A stretch of 64,000 nucleotides of DNA from the NCBI GenBank assembly GCA_001910725.1, contig MJGA01000023.1:372001-436000 (forward strand), read 5' to 3'. The position numbers and the translations under genes are program-made. This DNA comes from Phanerodontia chrysosporium. Its lineage: Eukaryota; Basidiomycota; Agaricomycetes; Polyporales; Phanerochaetaceae. A model generated the notes under the pieces. The model ran no database searches. It was not told the origin of the DNA and saw only the letters and a list, made by a program, of their open reading frames with translations. The stretch's first letter is position 1. Each line of letters opens with the position of its first letter. Below are positions 22,297-34,334 of the stretch, piece after piece.

Positions 22297-25200
22297 ATGG
22301 CTAACGGCAGAGGTTCGAATCGCGGCCCAAATCGCGGGGGGCATCGCGGCAACGGACGCGGCGGCTTCAGAGGACGAGGACGAGGACGAGGCAACCCCAC
22401 GGAGGATTACTCCGACTTTACAATTTACGATTGGATGAACAGTGAGCACACCTGCCATGTCCCTGTCTAATTTGATGTGTACATCCAAATAGATGCGCCC
22501 AGAGGGTCAGCCAGCAATGGCGCCAACACCCCCAAGTTCAGAGGTCGAGGCCGTGGAGGGGGAACTGGCTCGTCGACCCCGAGAGGTGGTACCCCAAGAG
22601 GGGGCTTTGCGGCGCCGAACAGAGGGTCCAATGGATTCCGCGGTAGGGGGCGTCCACGGTACAACACCCTGGTCGATATGGATGAACCCGATCCTGGCAT
22701 GGGACGAGGGAGAGGTCGAGGCAGCCCTATGGAAAGAGGGAGGGGAAGGGGCGCAAAGAACCTCACCTCCAAGCTCAAAGCGGGCGCTCCCCTCTCGAAG
22801 CTGCTGTACGAAGACCGGCCGCTTCTCAGGCCCATCGTCTTCGTCCGCTCAGTATATACTGCGACTTTATTCCAGGAAGAGGAAGAAATATTACAGCCTT
22901 TGGCTGAAGACACTAGTAAGTACACATATCGTCTTAGGTAGCGCGATATTGAAGTCCCTCCAGCGAACAATGAGGCTAGTCACGTCCCTACGGCTTCTCA
23001 AGTCAATCGCGTCTTTGGAACGGCTGACGATTACTATGCTGACGACGGCGAGCAACTGGAAGAGATCGACTTTTCAGATATTGGCAGGGTGCAGGCAGAA
23101 GTCGATGCCACCGCAGCGAAACTCAGAGAAACCACAGTAGCCGAGGTCACGACAGAAGTCACTGCCGTCGAGGAGCAGTTCACTGGCTTCTACATTGACA
23201 CGGACCCTGCTCCCGTGAAGAATCAGGCCCCAAGGCGTGACCGAAGACACATACTTGGCGACGATGATGACGAGGTCATTGTCTACGTTGCCCCCCATCC
23301 TCGTGCTGGTCCTGTTACCCCGCCTTCCGTCCCGCAGATGCTGCCAACAACTTCGATTCTCACAGGCCTTACCCCAGAAGTACCGGCAGGGGAGGGTACG
23401 ACTGCTCAAGCATCAAGCGAGACCATTGTCGACTCCGCCATGGACGATGCACGCCAGAGATTCCTCAGCTTGGGGATTCTGGGGTATCTCCGACGAGCAC
23501 GCTGTGGCAGCTGCTTCACTCCCAAATTCGGCCCAATCAGTTCCCGAGTCAGCTCCTTCACTTCCAGAGTCAACTCTTTCGCTTTCAAATTCAGCTTCTG
23601 CACTTCCAGAGTCAGCTGTCCTTCACGAAGCGCTGAAAGAACATGTATCCTCCCCGAGAGGCTACCTACGACGGTAGTAGAGGCCGCAGTCGAAGTCGCG
23701 CAGACAGAGGTCGCAACAGCACCAGAGGCTGTTCCTGTTGCAGAGACACACTCGCCGGCGTCCATCCTCAAGAGTCTATCAATGCCCCGGTCGCTGAAGT
23801 CCCCGCAGAGGCTGGCCCAAGTACGCAACCGGTCGCCGTGGAGGATTTCACGTTTAGCTTCAAAACGACAACGGAGAAGAAGACCTATACGCGGAAGTTG
23901 CATCCTGCGCGTACGCCACGTTCGCTCATAAAGCGCGGCGTGCGCACTCGCCGCAAGCCGCTGCGTGGATTCAGCTCCTTCGGCGCGAGCCTCGCAGAGG
24001 CGCAGCTCCGTCGTGAAGATCCTCGCCGTGCCGAACGCCGCATCGGCGACTCGGATGTCGAGTGGGGCAGTGACGACGGCGATATCGAGGAACTGTCGAA
24101 TGGCCTGGGTGACATGACGGTCGACGCCGACGTTGACCTCGATGCAATGAAGCGCTTCGTGAAGGGCATGAGCGCCGAGGGCTCGCGCACCGTCACCATG
24201 GACGATGTCGAGGATGAGCTGCAGATGAGGCAGGAAGACGAGGAAGACGAGGAGAGGGGGGAGGAAAGTGCAGAGGACAGCGACGAAGAGGACAGTGAGC
24301 TAGAGGAGGTTGTGCGCAGAGAGGAAGAGCTGATGGTTGCTGAGAGCGCAGAGATCGCGCTCGAGGGCGAAGACGATGAGGACGGCGAGGACGAGGACGA
24401 AGACGATAGCGATGACGACGAGTTTGACAGCCCCAGACGTGGCTTCCAGGCTCGTCTTCAGCGCATCCGCGAGCGTGCGTCGAAAGGCAAGGGTAAAGCA
24501 AAGGCAACCGAGCCGCCTGAAAGCGACGAGAACGAGGATGATGGAGAACTCGAGATGAATCTCGAGCAGTCATGGGCAGACGACGATGAGGACTTCATTG
24601 CCCACATACAGGTATATTCGCCCGAAGTCTCTCTGACATCGATGCTCACTCAGTTCGCCAGGAACTCGTCGATGAGGGGCAGGATATCCTCAGCCGCAAA
24701 GATCGCAAGCTACAGAATAGGCTCTTCCAGTCGATTCGGAATGGTGACATTGACTACGACGAGTATGAAGAGCTCATGGGCCGTCCAGCCAGTACGTGTC
24801 ACTACCCTTAATTTCCCAATGAACGAAGCTCACATGTCGTGCAACTGTAGAGCGCAACAAAGACAAGTACAAGGATATTCCCGACGAGCTCCAGGCGCAG
24901 TGGGAGGCTGACCGAGCAAAGAAAGCCGAGAATAAACGTAAACGCGCGCAAGCACGGTTGGAGGCCGCCGCGGACCCATTGTCGAAGAGAAAGGGTGGCA
25001 AGAAGGGCATGAAGGCGATGCTCGCGGCGGCCCGGTACGAGGGCGAGGAGGAGCTTCCGAACCGAATCGTGGATCTCGCGTCGCTCGAGCAGCAGATCCG
25101 GCGATTCCTCGACGACATCGGCGGGCCTAGGACGATGAACACGCCGCCGGCGGACAAGGAGATACGGAAGAAGATCCACGAGATGGCGAACGCATTCAAC

Positions 25201-25621
25201 CTGAAGAGCCATAGCCAGGGCAACGGCAAAACGCGGTACACGATTCTGACCAAGACCTCGATGAGTGGCATCAACATCAACGAGCGCAAGATAAGGAGGA
25301 TTCTGAAGGTGCCTGGGCATTGGGACACGACTGGGGCGTCGCATGGCGGAAAGGCCAAGGCGATCTCCCTTGCGAAGCATCGCGAGGGAGAGGAGGTCGG
25401 CAAGGTGTGTGATAGTGTAGCCCCTATTTACGCAGAAAGCTGACGTTTCATACGTACAGGCTGCACCCAAGATTAGCGAGAGTAACATTGGATTCCGCAT
25501 GCTCGCCTCCATGGGTTGGGCTGAGGGCGAACGCATCGGTCTTTCTGGCGGATTGGAGGCACCATTGACTGCGAAGATGAAGAAGACGAAGCTCGGCCTT
25601 GGAGCGACGCCGATGTCGTAA
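22297..25621 (+). CDS. SQS1: SQS1-like protein with R3H and G-patch domains
   Basis: Sqs1/Pfa1 is a G-patch activator of the DEAH helicase Prp43 in ribosome biogenesis and splicing. Exons: 22297-22441, 22493-22915, 22964-24611, 24662-24791, 24851-25404, 25460-25621. The N-terminus is RGG-rich (GRGGFRGRGRGRGN). The conserved block FTFSFKTTTEKKTYTRKLHPARTPRSL is cut by no intron. An acidic stretch (EDEEDEERGEESAEDSDEED), an R3H region (IRRFLDDIGG, KIHEMANAFNLKSHSQGNGK) and a C-terminal G-patch (ESNIGFRMLASMGWAEGERI) follow. Exon 3 is one base out of frame overall: between about 23460 and 23800 the protein-like frame changes, through a Ser/Pro/Glu-rich segment (SVPESAPSLPESTLSL). Either undetected introns or indels explain this. 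The family call rests on the C-terminal half. Confidence 0.85.
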
Positions 25622-26021
25622 TTGGCTGGAAGCGTATATGCATGAAGTGCCGCTCAGTCTCTTGGATTGTTCAGCTTTCTTGGTATCTAGTTTGTCAATC
25701 AGCATGGTAAGGCGTGATAGGTATGTTGTGTGTGGTAGTAAATGTAGAATTCCAGTCCGGGCAGACTTCCCCAACGACGATAGTATCGCGCAGGAACTAC
25801 ACGAGTTGTACGAGGTGCCTATCTTGCTGTCTGTCGATAGCCGTCTGACCGCAAACGACGTCGGCACTAGCGAGGCTCCAGGGGAACCAGCCATGCTAAC
25901 CTGACGCAATGTTCCCACGGTCAGTAGCCTGTGTAGTCGCAGTAGGCGGGACTAGCGCCCGATTACACCTTGGCTCTTCCCTTCATCTCACGAACCATCA
26001 CACAGCACTTCTCCGAGCACG
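25622..26021. other. Intergenic spacer SQS1 - SNX3
   Basis: 400 bp between head-to-tail genes. No gene seen; it must carry the SNX3 promoter. Confidence 0.4.
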
Positions 26022-26722
26022 ATGACCACAGTTTCGCCCTTTGCACGCAGCAGCGTCTTCGATGAGCCGCGTATTGGCGGCCGCGAGCAGACTGTAGGCA
26101 CCTTTCACCACCATCGCCCAAGAGATGACCCATAAACGCGCACAGGACATCCTGCCATAGATCGAGGAAATGTACAGCGTTCCCGAGAGCTTCCTAGAGA
26201 TCGAAGTCCGAAACCCCCAGACACATGGTGCGTCGAGACGCTCTTGTGCATAGCCGGCCACGCCGCTGACTGTGAGCGCACACAGGTTTCGGCCGCAAGA
26301 TGTACACAGACTACGAAATCGTGTGCAAGGTCAGTGCTGCAGCCCCGCTGGCGCCCACACGCGCTGAAGACGTCCCGTACAGACGAACATCCCTGCCTTC
26401 AAGCTCCGCCACTCTGTCGTCCGCCGACGGTACTCTGATTTCGAGGCCTTCCGAGACATTCTAGAACGCGAGTCCACCCGTGTCAACATCCCGCCTCTGC
26501 CAGGCAAGGTCTTCACCAACCGCTTCTCCGACGAGGTCATCGAGGCCCGGCGGGAGGGGCTGGAGCGCTTCCTGACCATTGTCGCCGGACACCCTCTGCT
26601 CCAGGCAAGTCTGTTCTATTCTTGACAACGACCGTACTCATACCGCACCCCGCCAGACTGGAAGCAAGGTCCTCTGCGCTTTCCTGCAGGATCCTGCCTG
26701 GGATAAGTCACAGTGGCAGTAA
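26022..26722 (+). CDS. SNX3: Sorting nexin-3 (Grd19-type), PX domain
   Basis: SNX3 binds PI3P on early endosomes and with retromer recycles cargo to the Golgi. Five exons (26022-26093, 26161-26227, 26286-26329, 26383-26604, 26657-26722) give 156 residues, the usual size for the family. Diagnostic blocks: [40 protein letters not shown], the PX lipid-binding [16 protein letters not shown] with the conserved [45 protein letters not shown] and C-terminal FLQDPAWDK. The last intron (26605-26656) begins GCAAGT, a GC-AG intron. The first intron uses a weak GTAGGC donor. Start codon context and length fit orthologues. Highly confident. Confidence 0.95.
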
Positions 26723-26877
26723 GCGAACTGCCGCCGCATACCCGTTGATAATGCACGCATCAGTAAGGTCTTGCCTGGATTTTCTTACCCTTCCCACTAT
26801 CCTATCTTGTATGTACTTCCTCACCGCCAATCATCATGCTATTATTTCCTAGTTCCGTCATTCCCAGATATAGCAGA

Positions 26878-29800
26878 CTACGTAACCTCGATGGCCTTCA
26901 TATCAGGCTTGTTCGTCTGAGACGGTATCTCGGGCTCGTGGACTACGATGTCCATAACAGACCTAGAGAGCCTGTAAACAATCTGGGTGTGCTGGGGATA
27001 CAAGCTGACCCACCTCAAATTCATAGAGAAGCCGCTTTGTATATCAGTCAGTGTGAGCGTGTCCACCGAATGTACTCCAGGAGTCAGCGCGAGGAAATCC
27101 ATGCGGACGGATTGGCACGTCGAAGGCAATAGGGGGCTATGGCGTTTGGTTAGCATGCTGAGTGCGTAGATGACGGAACGGTACGCACCCAATCCTGACT
27201 CGATTTGCCAGTGGCACTATACCGGGCGCATCGCCACTAGCACTGCACTTGTTGTCCCTGCCAGCAGGGCCATCAAGGTACATCTTATCCCTGCGTTGTT
27301 TCCTGCGGTCCGGGTAGCTGACCTCGAAGCGGCGCGTCCACGATGAGCGATTGAACACGAATATATCGAGCGTGAACTGGTCGAGTGGGTATATTTTCCC
27401 GATGCCGGCCGCAGCGCCCTCGCTCTCGCCGTCACGCAGGAGGCCGACGCTCACGACAATCGGCTCGCCAGGCCCGTCTGCGGCAACGACATCGCGCAGC
27501 GTCTCGCCTTGCGTCTGCATCTGCACGAAACCGCCCGCCGCGCTCACTGTCGGGCCCGGTGTGCGCGGGATGCCCGCGGCGTTCGGGCCCTTCTCGCGAC
27601 GGATCTCGACGCTCGGGCCTACCGCACCCGACTGCATGCTCGTGATCGGGCCTGCCAGTGCGGCGTCGCCGGCGGCGGCGACGACGGGAACGCTGGGTAC
27701 GCGGGCGTCGGCGGGATGACGTCTGCGATCTGTGAGCTGATGCTGTCGTCCGCCGCATGCCCGCCGTACGAGTGCGGGCGGGGCAGCGATGGCAGGGGAG
27801 GGCTCAGCGGGCCGTACGTCGTCGTCGGAGTGCGGTTGAAGTTCATCGTCGCAGACGGCGGAAGGTACGATATTGGTCGCCCAATCGGGTTCAGCGTTGG
27901 TTGCCCCGTAGGCGTGGTTGGCATCGACTGTGTTATACCGGATTGCGCGTACGGATCACGCTGGTTGGCAGGGTTAAGCAGCGACGCCCCTGAACGATAG
28001 TCGATGGGCGACTTTGCGATTCGCGGCCTCCCAATGTCAAAGTAGCTGTCAGTAGCATTTGCCTGCAAATCCATCGCGCTCCGTGTGAACCTCTTGTTTC
28101 CTGCGACCGCAGCGGCACTGGCCTTTCCAGAGCTAGCACTACCAGGTTTGAGCAGGCCATCCTGTTGGGCGCCCATGAAGCCAGGGCCGGTGACTGCACC
28201 AGGAAAGGGCGACGCGGGAGTGGGCAACGCTTCGTGGTGAGATGGTCCTGCGAGACCGGTGCTTGCGCGTCGATTGCTGGCCTGTGGTGACAGATCGAGT
28301 ACACAGTTCCAGCGAGAGGGGAAGATAGCTGTCGGATAGACTAGCTCGTCAACCTTCACGTTCGCACCGATGGGCTGTGTCTCTGATTTGGCTTGGTACG
28401 GCCTGCCGTTGATGATGATGGCCACTGCTCTCTGCATGTCCTGTAGCGCAGGGACACCAGGAAGTCCTCGACCCTTTGCCAGGGAGAATTCGTCTACCTC
28501 GGGTGAGCGCGTAAACGTGACGGCGTACAAGAGGTTGTACTGCTCGAAAGGGCCTATGTGAAGCGGGAACACGTCATCCGATTGCAGGATTCCAGTCTCT
28601 CCCCAGCCGATGAGGCGTGTCTGCGCGCCCTCTCCACCGACAGTGACTTTCACATTCTCAACGGCGAACCCTGCAGCCGAGTCGCCGCCGTTCTCGACCT
28701 CGACACAGAGCACGACAGTGTGCTCCTCGCTCCCGGCCTCCAGAAGTTCGCGCTCATGGACATCAAGGGAATCGGTATCGTCGCCATCCCTGCCTTCGGC
28801 CACGCCTGCGTGGCGTTTCTGGTGCGGACCCTTGCCTGGCTGGGGAAGCATAAAGTATGGCACAAAGACCGTTCGCATGCGCACGCGAAATCCAGAGACA
28901 GTACGAAGCGTCTTCCGGAAAGACTTGCGCAGAGTCGGGTGCTGAGGGCGGTATGTGGTAGGCGTGGTCGTCAGGGGAGATGCTAGCATATCGTCTGGTG
29001 CGATAATACCAAAAGCCTGCTTGCGCATAGAGTCTCCGACACGAGAAGACGGTAACTTGAGATGTTCCTCAGAGAATGTTGGGCCTGTAGAGAATTGTGA
29101 GCTACGCTGCGCATGGAGGGGTCACAATAGAGCTTACCACTTAAGCCGTCGAGCAAGTTTACTTCTTCCAGTCCATGCAGAATATCATCGTCTTCGCCTG
29201 GAGGCTTGCCAAGAGGTGTTGTGGGGTCTCTCGCGTTGAGATCTTCGGAGGACTCTATGAGAGCAGTCAAGGTCTTTCTCGCGGACGTGACGGGCACGGG
29301 CTTCTCGCGGAGCGTAGTGGAGACTGTGAGGCATAGCAGGGGATCTGCTACCTTTGTCGGTATGAAAGCTGGAAAGTGCGCGATGAGAATGTGTATATGC
29401 ACATACTTGGGCACATACCAACTTGCACAGTCCACCTGAACAGAGCAATCCAGCACCCTGCTGATCTGGACCATACGAGCGCGAATGTCTCCGAATCAGG
29501 CGCAGCCGAACCGTCTCCCCAAGTTCCAGCGCGAAGCAGCGTGCCCTGCGCCTGCACATACTGTCTGTCTGTGTCCGCAGATGAGGGTATCGGATGCGGT
29601 GTATGCGGCGGGAAGATTGATGGATGCGGAGGAGCAAGGGACGGGGCAAGAGGGCTAGGCTTGCCGCGCGTAGGCATCGAGTGTGACCGCGGTGGGACCG
29701 GCGGGCGTGCCTCTGATGGCGTGGGTGAGGGTGAATGGGGTATGGAGGTGATGTACGACGCCTCGTACGAGACCTGCAGGTGCGCCAGGTAGGAGAGCAG

Positions 29801-30123
29801 CTCGGCAGGCGGCCTTGATGTATCTTCCGTGTCCGTCGCGAAGTGCTCAAAGCGCAGGGTCAACAAGACCTCTAAGTTTTCGTCTAGAGTGGACGCATAG
29901 TCAGTGAGCTTTCCATGCCGGACATAGCAGACGAGGAATTGCAGTAGTGACGAGTGTGTACCTTACCGAAGAAAGCCATCTTGCGATCCGTGTCCTCCGC
30001 TTCCAGCTGTATCACCCAGTCTCCCCAGGCAGACGAGTCATGTTGGCTAGGAAATCCCAAGCTGGCCTTCGGGGTAATTACAGCCAGCACAGAGTTGTTG
30101 AAGATATCCTCGAAGGGCGACAT
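26878..30123 (-). CDS. TRS65: TRAPP complex subunit Trs65
   Basis: Trs65 is a fungal subunit of TRAPPII, the Rab-activating complex at the late Golgi. Exons: 29967-30123, 29419-29883, 29138-29368, 27189-29084, 27014-27136, 26878-26971. The N-terminus carries DWVIQLEAEDTDRKMAFFG; the middle has FIPTKVADPLLCLTVSTTLR and the Ig-like region SGFRVRMRTVFVPYF, VVLCVEVENGG, FPLHIGPFEQYNLLYAVTF and PSRWNCVLDLSPQ. A Ser/Pro-rich linker leads to DQFTLDIFVFNRSSWTRRFE and the C-terminal VDTLTLTDIQSGFSMNLR, SRSVMDIVVHEPEIP. Summed exons are one base short. The frame changes between SSPPPA and ITSMQSG near 27650-27690, inside a GC-rich trinucleotide run, probably an indel. It is divergent from the membrane-protein gene at 30602. 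Confidence 0.85.
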
Positions 30124-30601
30124 TCTGGGCGGTTTACTGATTGTTTACTGACAGAACACCCAGACACGACCCTTTGGGTATGGTATTTCACAGTAGGTCA
30201 ATAGAAAGCAATGTCGACAGCGTTCTCAGAGCTGTGTACGGAGGGCTCCGAATGCTTGACGCAGATGGGGATAGTCAAGCAGCGTGTAGACCCGCGTTGT
30301 CCGTACCGCCCAAGGCGATGAGCAGTGTTGGTGGGGAAGTGGGTGGTCTCCGATTCCGTTATATGATGGCTGTACGCGGCCGACGACAGCGCTGTCGGAG
30401 GGCGGGTGAACGTCGGGAAGGAGGCGCGGTCGCTGACTCGCTGCTGAGCAGTGGATGTACGTGGGAAAGTTGTAAGCGCCGTCTCTCGAGAGGCGGCAGC
30501 ACGGCGATGCGGCACTTCACCTGAAACTACCACTACCTGTACAAAGACCAGAGCGTTCCTACCACCTTTTTCTTCAACTCACCTCACTTTATCCACGGAG
30601 C
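30124..30601. promoter_or_regulatory. Divergent promoter region TRS65 / small membrane protein gene
   Basis: 478 bp between outward start codons. The 60 bases before 30602 are pyrimidine-rich (ctaccacctttttcttcaac), a common leader type in this genome. No other motif is called. Confidence 0.4.
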
Positions 30602-31439
30602 ATGCGCCTCAGTGCGTTTCCACTGCTACTCGCAGGAGCTAGCCTCGGTATGTGGCATGAAATGCGGATGTGGCTACTCCTGCTGACCGCTACAACTACA
30701 GTTCAGTATGCGACTGCTAGCCCCCTTCGCGTAGTCGTAGTAACCTCGGACAAGATGTTTCGGCCAACGTTCACTGGGATAACAGCGCCCCTATCGTTGC
30801 TCCTTTCGTCCGACCCTTTGCCCATCTTCCTGAAGTCATCGAATCCCAGCCTGGCGCTGGCCGCAAGCACCTTTGCTCTAAGATGAAGGACAAAGCTCTT
30901 GCCATCACCAATAAGTTTAGAGAGACCTTTGGTCTTCCCTCATTGCCCCGGAGCCGCACTTGAAGGATCTCACAGCAGGATCGAGACCCTGCCCATCGAG
31001 TTCGTCCATCCCCGTCCCTACCCAGTGGACAATGGCGTCGTTCACGTCGCTGGCAACCGTGGTGTTGGTCACGCCCGTCACCACAATGTGCCCTTCCTGC
31101 ATCGCGTGCATCGGGCGCTCATGGTCCTGGGCCCCTGGGAAGGCCGCGCAGTCGCTTTCGTGTTGGGTGAGCACCGATTGGCTTCGATTCTTCATTCCGT
31201 CTCCTAAATATAGCTCATCTGCAGGTTGCGGCATCGGCGTGCTCCTCAGGATGGTCTGGGTCATGGCCATCCTCTTCGCCCGCGCTTTCTGCAGCTCGCG
31301 CCGGAGTGACGATGAAGATGTCAACGACGTCCTCGTCTTCGAAGCCGACGCCGAGGATATCCTGGTCCCTCCTCCCCAGTACACCGACGAGAAGGCTCCT
31401 CTTCCGGCTGCCGAGGAAAAGACCGACATCAAGGCTTAG
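30602..31439 (+). CDS. Conserved Agaricomycete secreted/membrane protein, function unknown
   Basis: Exons 30602-30647, 30702-31166 and 31225-31439. The start codon opens a signal peptide (MRLSAFPLLLAGASL) followed by SPLRVVVVTS. The C-terminal half has RVHRALMVLGPWEGRAVAFV, then a single membrane helix (GCGIGVLLRMVWVMAILFAR) and an acidic cytosolic-type tail ending PPPQYTDEKAPLP. I recall similar uncharacterised Agaricomycete proteins with the same GPWEGRAVAFVLG helix. In exon 2 the starting frame meets a stop at 30884-30886. Between about 30750 and 30947 another frame reads HWDNSAPIVAPFVRPFAH and ITNKFRETFGLP and looks like the true protein. Two compensating single-base indels (near 30750 and the C-run 30946-30949) would restore it; a cryptic intron is the alternative. 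Confidence 0.6.
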
Positions 31440-31734
31440 AGCAAACATATACTGCAACGGCGCGGGTCGAACCTACGTCCATTGCGGAATACGTGTGTCT
31501 AACCATATTATACCGCGTACCCACGATTATCTCTTGTACTATGCCACTTCCTCGTCTCATCTTCCCCTTTCCCTGTCTCCGCCCCATGTCGGCGACTCGC
31601 GGCGTTCAGCCGGGTGCTCGCGACCGTGTAGTTTAGCGTTGCCAAATCGAATGGACTTTCTTTGTTGTGGATCGAACCATCTACTCGCCTCCGAATGCGT
31701 TCGGGCGTAGTCAAGCTGCTGCGATCCAGGATAT
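31440..31734. other. Convergent spacer
   Basis: About 295 bp between the membrane-protein gene and ELP6 3' ends; no feature seen. Confidence 0.35.
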
Positions 31735-32633
31735 TTATAGGACGCCGGCCCCTGTTCCTCGCTCAAAAAAGATTGCACTTGCGTCTGTTAGGCGGTACAG
31801 CAACGCCTGGCTCCTTGGGATAGGCCGGTATTCCTTTTCTGCCTGGCCAGCCCCGAGGTGCAGCGATATCTGCGCCACACGAATGTTACAGCCGCGGTGC
31901 CTGGTAGAGAAGTGGATGAGCGTACCTGGCCGCTTACGCTTCCACTTCGCCCAGACGACAGCGGGAAAATGTCGATGCGGTACGTGCATAGTTGCAGAAG
32001 CATCCGCAGGAGGTCGTCGAGTTCGCCAGGGGTGATGATGTGATGTCGCAGTAGCAGGGACGCGTTTGACTGCATATAATCATCAGATGCTTTGATGTGT
32101 GCTCTAGGCCTGGTATATGCGCACCTTTCTGCACAGTGCACACACCGCCCGTGCAAACCTCGACACTTCTAGACTGGGGATTCCTATCCACTCCAATGTT
32201 GATAGGTCGTCCACGAACACCAGTGCGTCTTCCGCCCCGCTCAGGGCATTCCGAAGGTCGTCGTAGACCGGTCTCAGCGACAGCAACGCTCCATCTTCCT
32301 GAGAATCAATATATTTGCTTGAGACGTCCAGGAATGTTACAGAGCCAGCGCTGATCAGCTGGGCCAAGTTCACATTCTACTGAGGCACGCGTAAGGTGGG
32401 TGACGCCTTCGACTCGGGCAGAAGTGGTCCACGCACAGATTTCGCGAGAATGGTTTTCCACTTCGGAGTGTAGGAGACGCCGATACCACGATGCATTTGG
32501 CGGACTTGCCAGAGGTCTTGAGGTGCGATGCAAGGCTCCGATACAAGAAAAAGTCTGCGGGCGAGCCTAGTTCGTCTGTCACGAGGAGCACCTCGCCTCG
32601 AGGGGGCACATTGGGAATCAGCGACTCGGACAT
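31735..32633 (-). CDS. ELP6: Elongator complex subunit 6 (Elp6)
   Basis: Elp4-Elp5-Elp6 form the RecA-like hexameric ring of Elongator, needed for wobble-uridine modification of tRNA. Exons 32437-32633, 32125-32376, 31926-32069 and 31735-31869. Recognisable blocks: PPRGEVLLVTDELGSPADFF, SAKCIVVS, WKTILAKSNVNLAQLISAGS, VTFLDVSSKY, a Walker-B-like DALVFVDDLSTLEWIG, SNASLLLRHHIITPGELDDL and the C-terminal ALLYRLTDASAIFFERGTGA, close to what I remember of fungal Elp6. As is usual for Elp6 there is no clear Walker A lysine motif. Exon 1 is one base short: the frame must change near 32461 between SPTLR and WKTILAKS. The distance to the upstream convergent gene is about 300 bp. Confidence 0.85.
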
Positions 32634-32852
32634 AGCGTTGAGGCGTGCACAATCTTGAGCGTGGCAGATCGAAGACGGAGTTATGGGCTGGGCAATAGGC
32701 TGGGGATAAGTACGACGGAAGACTTCAGAGGGTTAGATTAGATAACTCCACGCACGGCAGGTGCCGGACGCCACGATGGTCTGTTCAAGCGCTGGCCTGC
32801 ATCGAACCAGAGCCAAATCATCATATCACTGTGGCTATAGCTACGTAGCAGC

Positions 32853-33758
32853 TCATGAATTTTCCGGATCGAATCCGGCAATCTTCAGCATCTCCTCATA
32901 ATTGTCAAAGCGTGCCTCCTCGCCAATGAAACCAAAATCGAATAACGAGGTAGTCGCGGGTGCAGCGTCGAAAAGGGCAGCAGGCGGTGTATCGCCATCG
33001 AATGGCGTAAGGTATGTGGGCAGAATGTCAGATGACATGAAGGATAGAACATTATTTCCCACGGAGGAGATGCCCAGCGCCTGCGTCGCATCTCCCTGGA
33101 ATCTAATGACGATGCGGTAGAAGGACGTGTTGACGGTGAAGATGACAGGAGAGACCGTAATGCCAGTCACTCCCGTTGGAGCAAAGGTCTGATTCGGACT
33201 TAGGCCCAGAATGAATGAGCAGCCCGCCATACGTTGGTAACAGCAATCACGACTTACAGCAATTCGCTGACCTGTATGACATAGTCCTTTGGAGTCAGTG
33301 TCGCCAAAAACGCTGGATCTTGCAGCTCGTCAAAGTCGATGACAATGAAGATTGAGATTGTGACACCGAGCGCGCCTGGCATTGGCCGTGGTGACGTGGC
33401 TGAGCTACCTATGGGCGTGAACGCCACGAACCCGTAAGGGAGCTCGACCTGCATGCTGACGAGCATCTCAGGTGGGACATCGGCAGAAGTCACAGGAAAC
33501 GCAAAGCCAATTTGGCTCAGCGTTCCGGAATCTGCTCTTCTGAGTTAGCCACGCTCCGCGACAAGCTGCAACACCCTTACTGGTGTTTGCGCGAAGCAGA
33601 GACCGTTGCTTTCGCATTCCACATGTGTATTTTGAGGACTGGATATCGAAGCACAGTCTAGTCAATGGCCGCGTCAGCACGCTGTAAATCAATTTTAGCC
33701 TCCGTTCACTAACACATGAAGAACACAGAGCTCAATAGCAGTTGGAAGTGAAGTGCAT
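32853..33758 (-). CDS. Putative secreted protein, tandem unit A (possibly frame-damaged)
   Basis: I do not recognise the family. The model starts at ATG 33758 with a hydrophobic leader, followed by HVECESNGLCFAQTP, LSQIGFAFPV, PPEMLVSMQVELPYGFVAFT, LTPKDYVIQVSELL, SPNQTFAPTG, FTVNTSFYRIVIRFQG and a C-terminal DNYEEMLKIAGF. The paralogue at 36440-37347 shows the same order and confirms it as coding. In this copy the leader is one base shorter than in unit B (region 33737-33745, a TGA in frame) and the exon joining at about 33560 does not fit phase, so it is either decaying or affected by assembly indels. Two Cys near the mature N-terminus suggest an extracellular fold (inference). Confidence 0.5.
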
Positions 33759-34334
33759 GGCCGTGGGGTCAGTATAGCTGGTCCTTTGCGCGCAGTTCCT
33801 CTTGGTAATGATACGTGTATATATCTGACAAAGGTGTGCGAACCAACTACAGCAGAAAAGCTTCCCGACGTTGTCGTAGGGTTCTCCCGCGAGCATGTCC
33901 ACATTTTCTCTTCCGTGACGAAGGAAGAGATCGCCGAGGACTTAGAAATGGGGAAAAATCATGGGCGCACTGACCACGCCTTCGGCTCCCGACGGCATAC
34001 AAACCGAGTACTATCCCGCGATCCGTGCGCAGGATCCTCTCTGAATGGTCAAGCTGCCAGAAACGGTGTGCGGCGATGTTCAGGACCGTCATTCTAGGCA
34101 CGTGGGCAGCTATGCGTTGTATGACGGCACCTGACAGAAGGTTAGTCTTCTGTCCGGAGATATGTGGCTGTCTCACTAACGTGAGATGTCCCCGACCTCG
34201 AGAGGGCTTCACAGTGCTTCGGTGTCACCCAACATTGCGATAAGCCTGCGCTTGCTGTAACAAATTGAGAGCAGGTAAGAGGTCGTGTGACGCTGCTTCC
34301 CAAATGCACGAAGCCACCCACCAGTCTATGCAGC

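Noticed and set aside
31460..31480. gggtcgaacct, resembling a tRNA T-loop
   Set aside because: No acceptor, D or anticodon arms can be folded around it.
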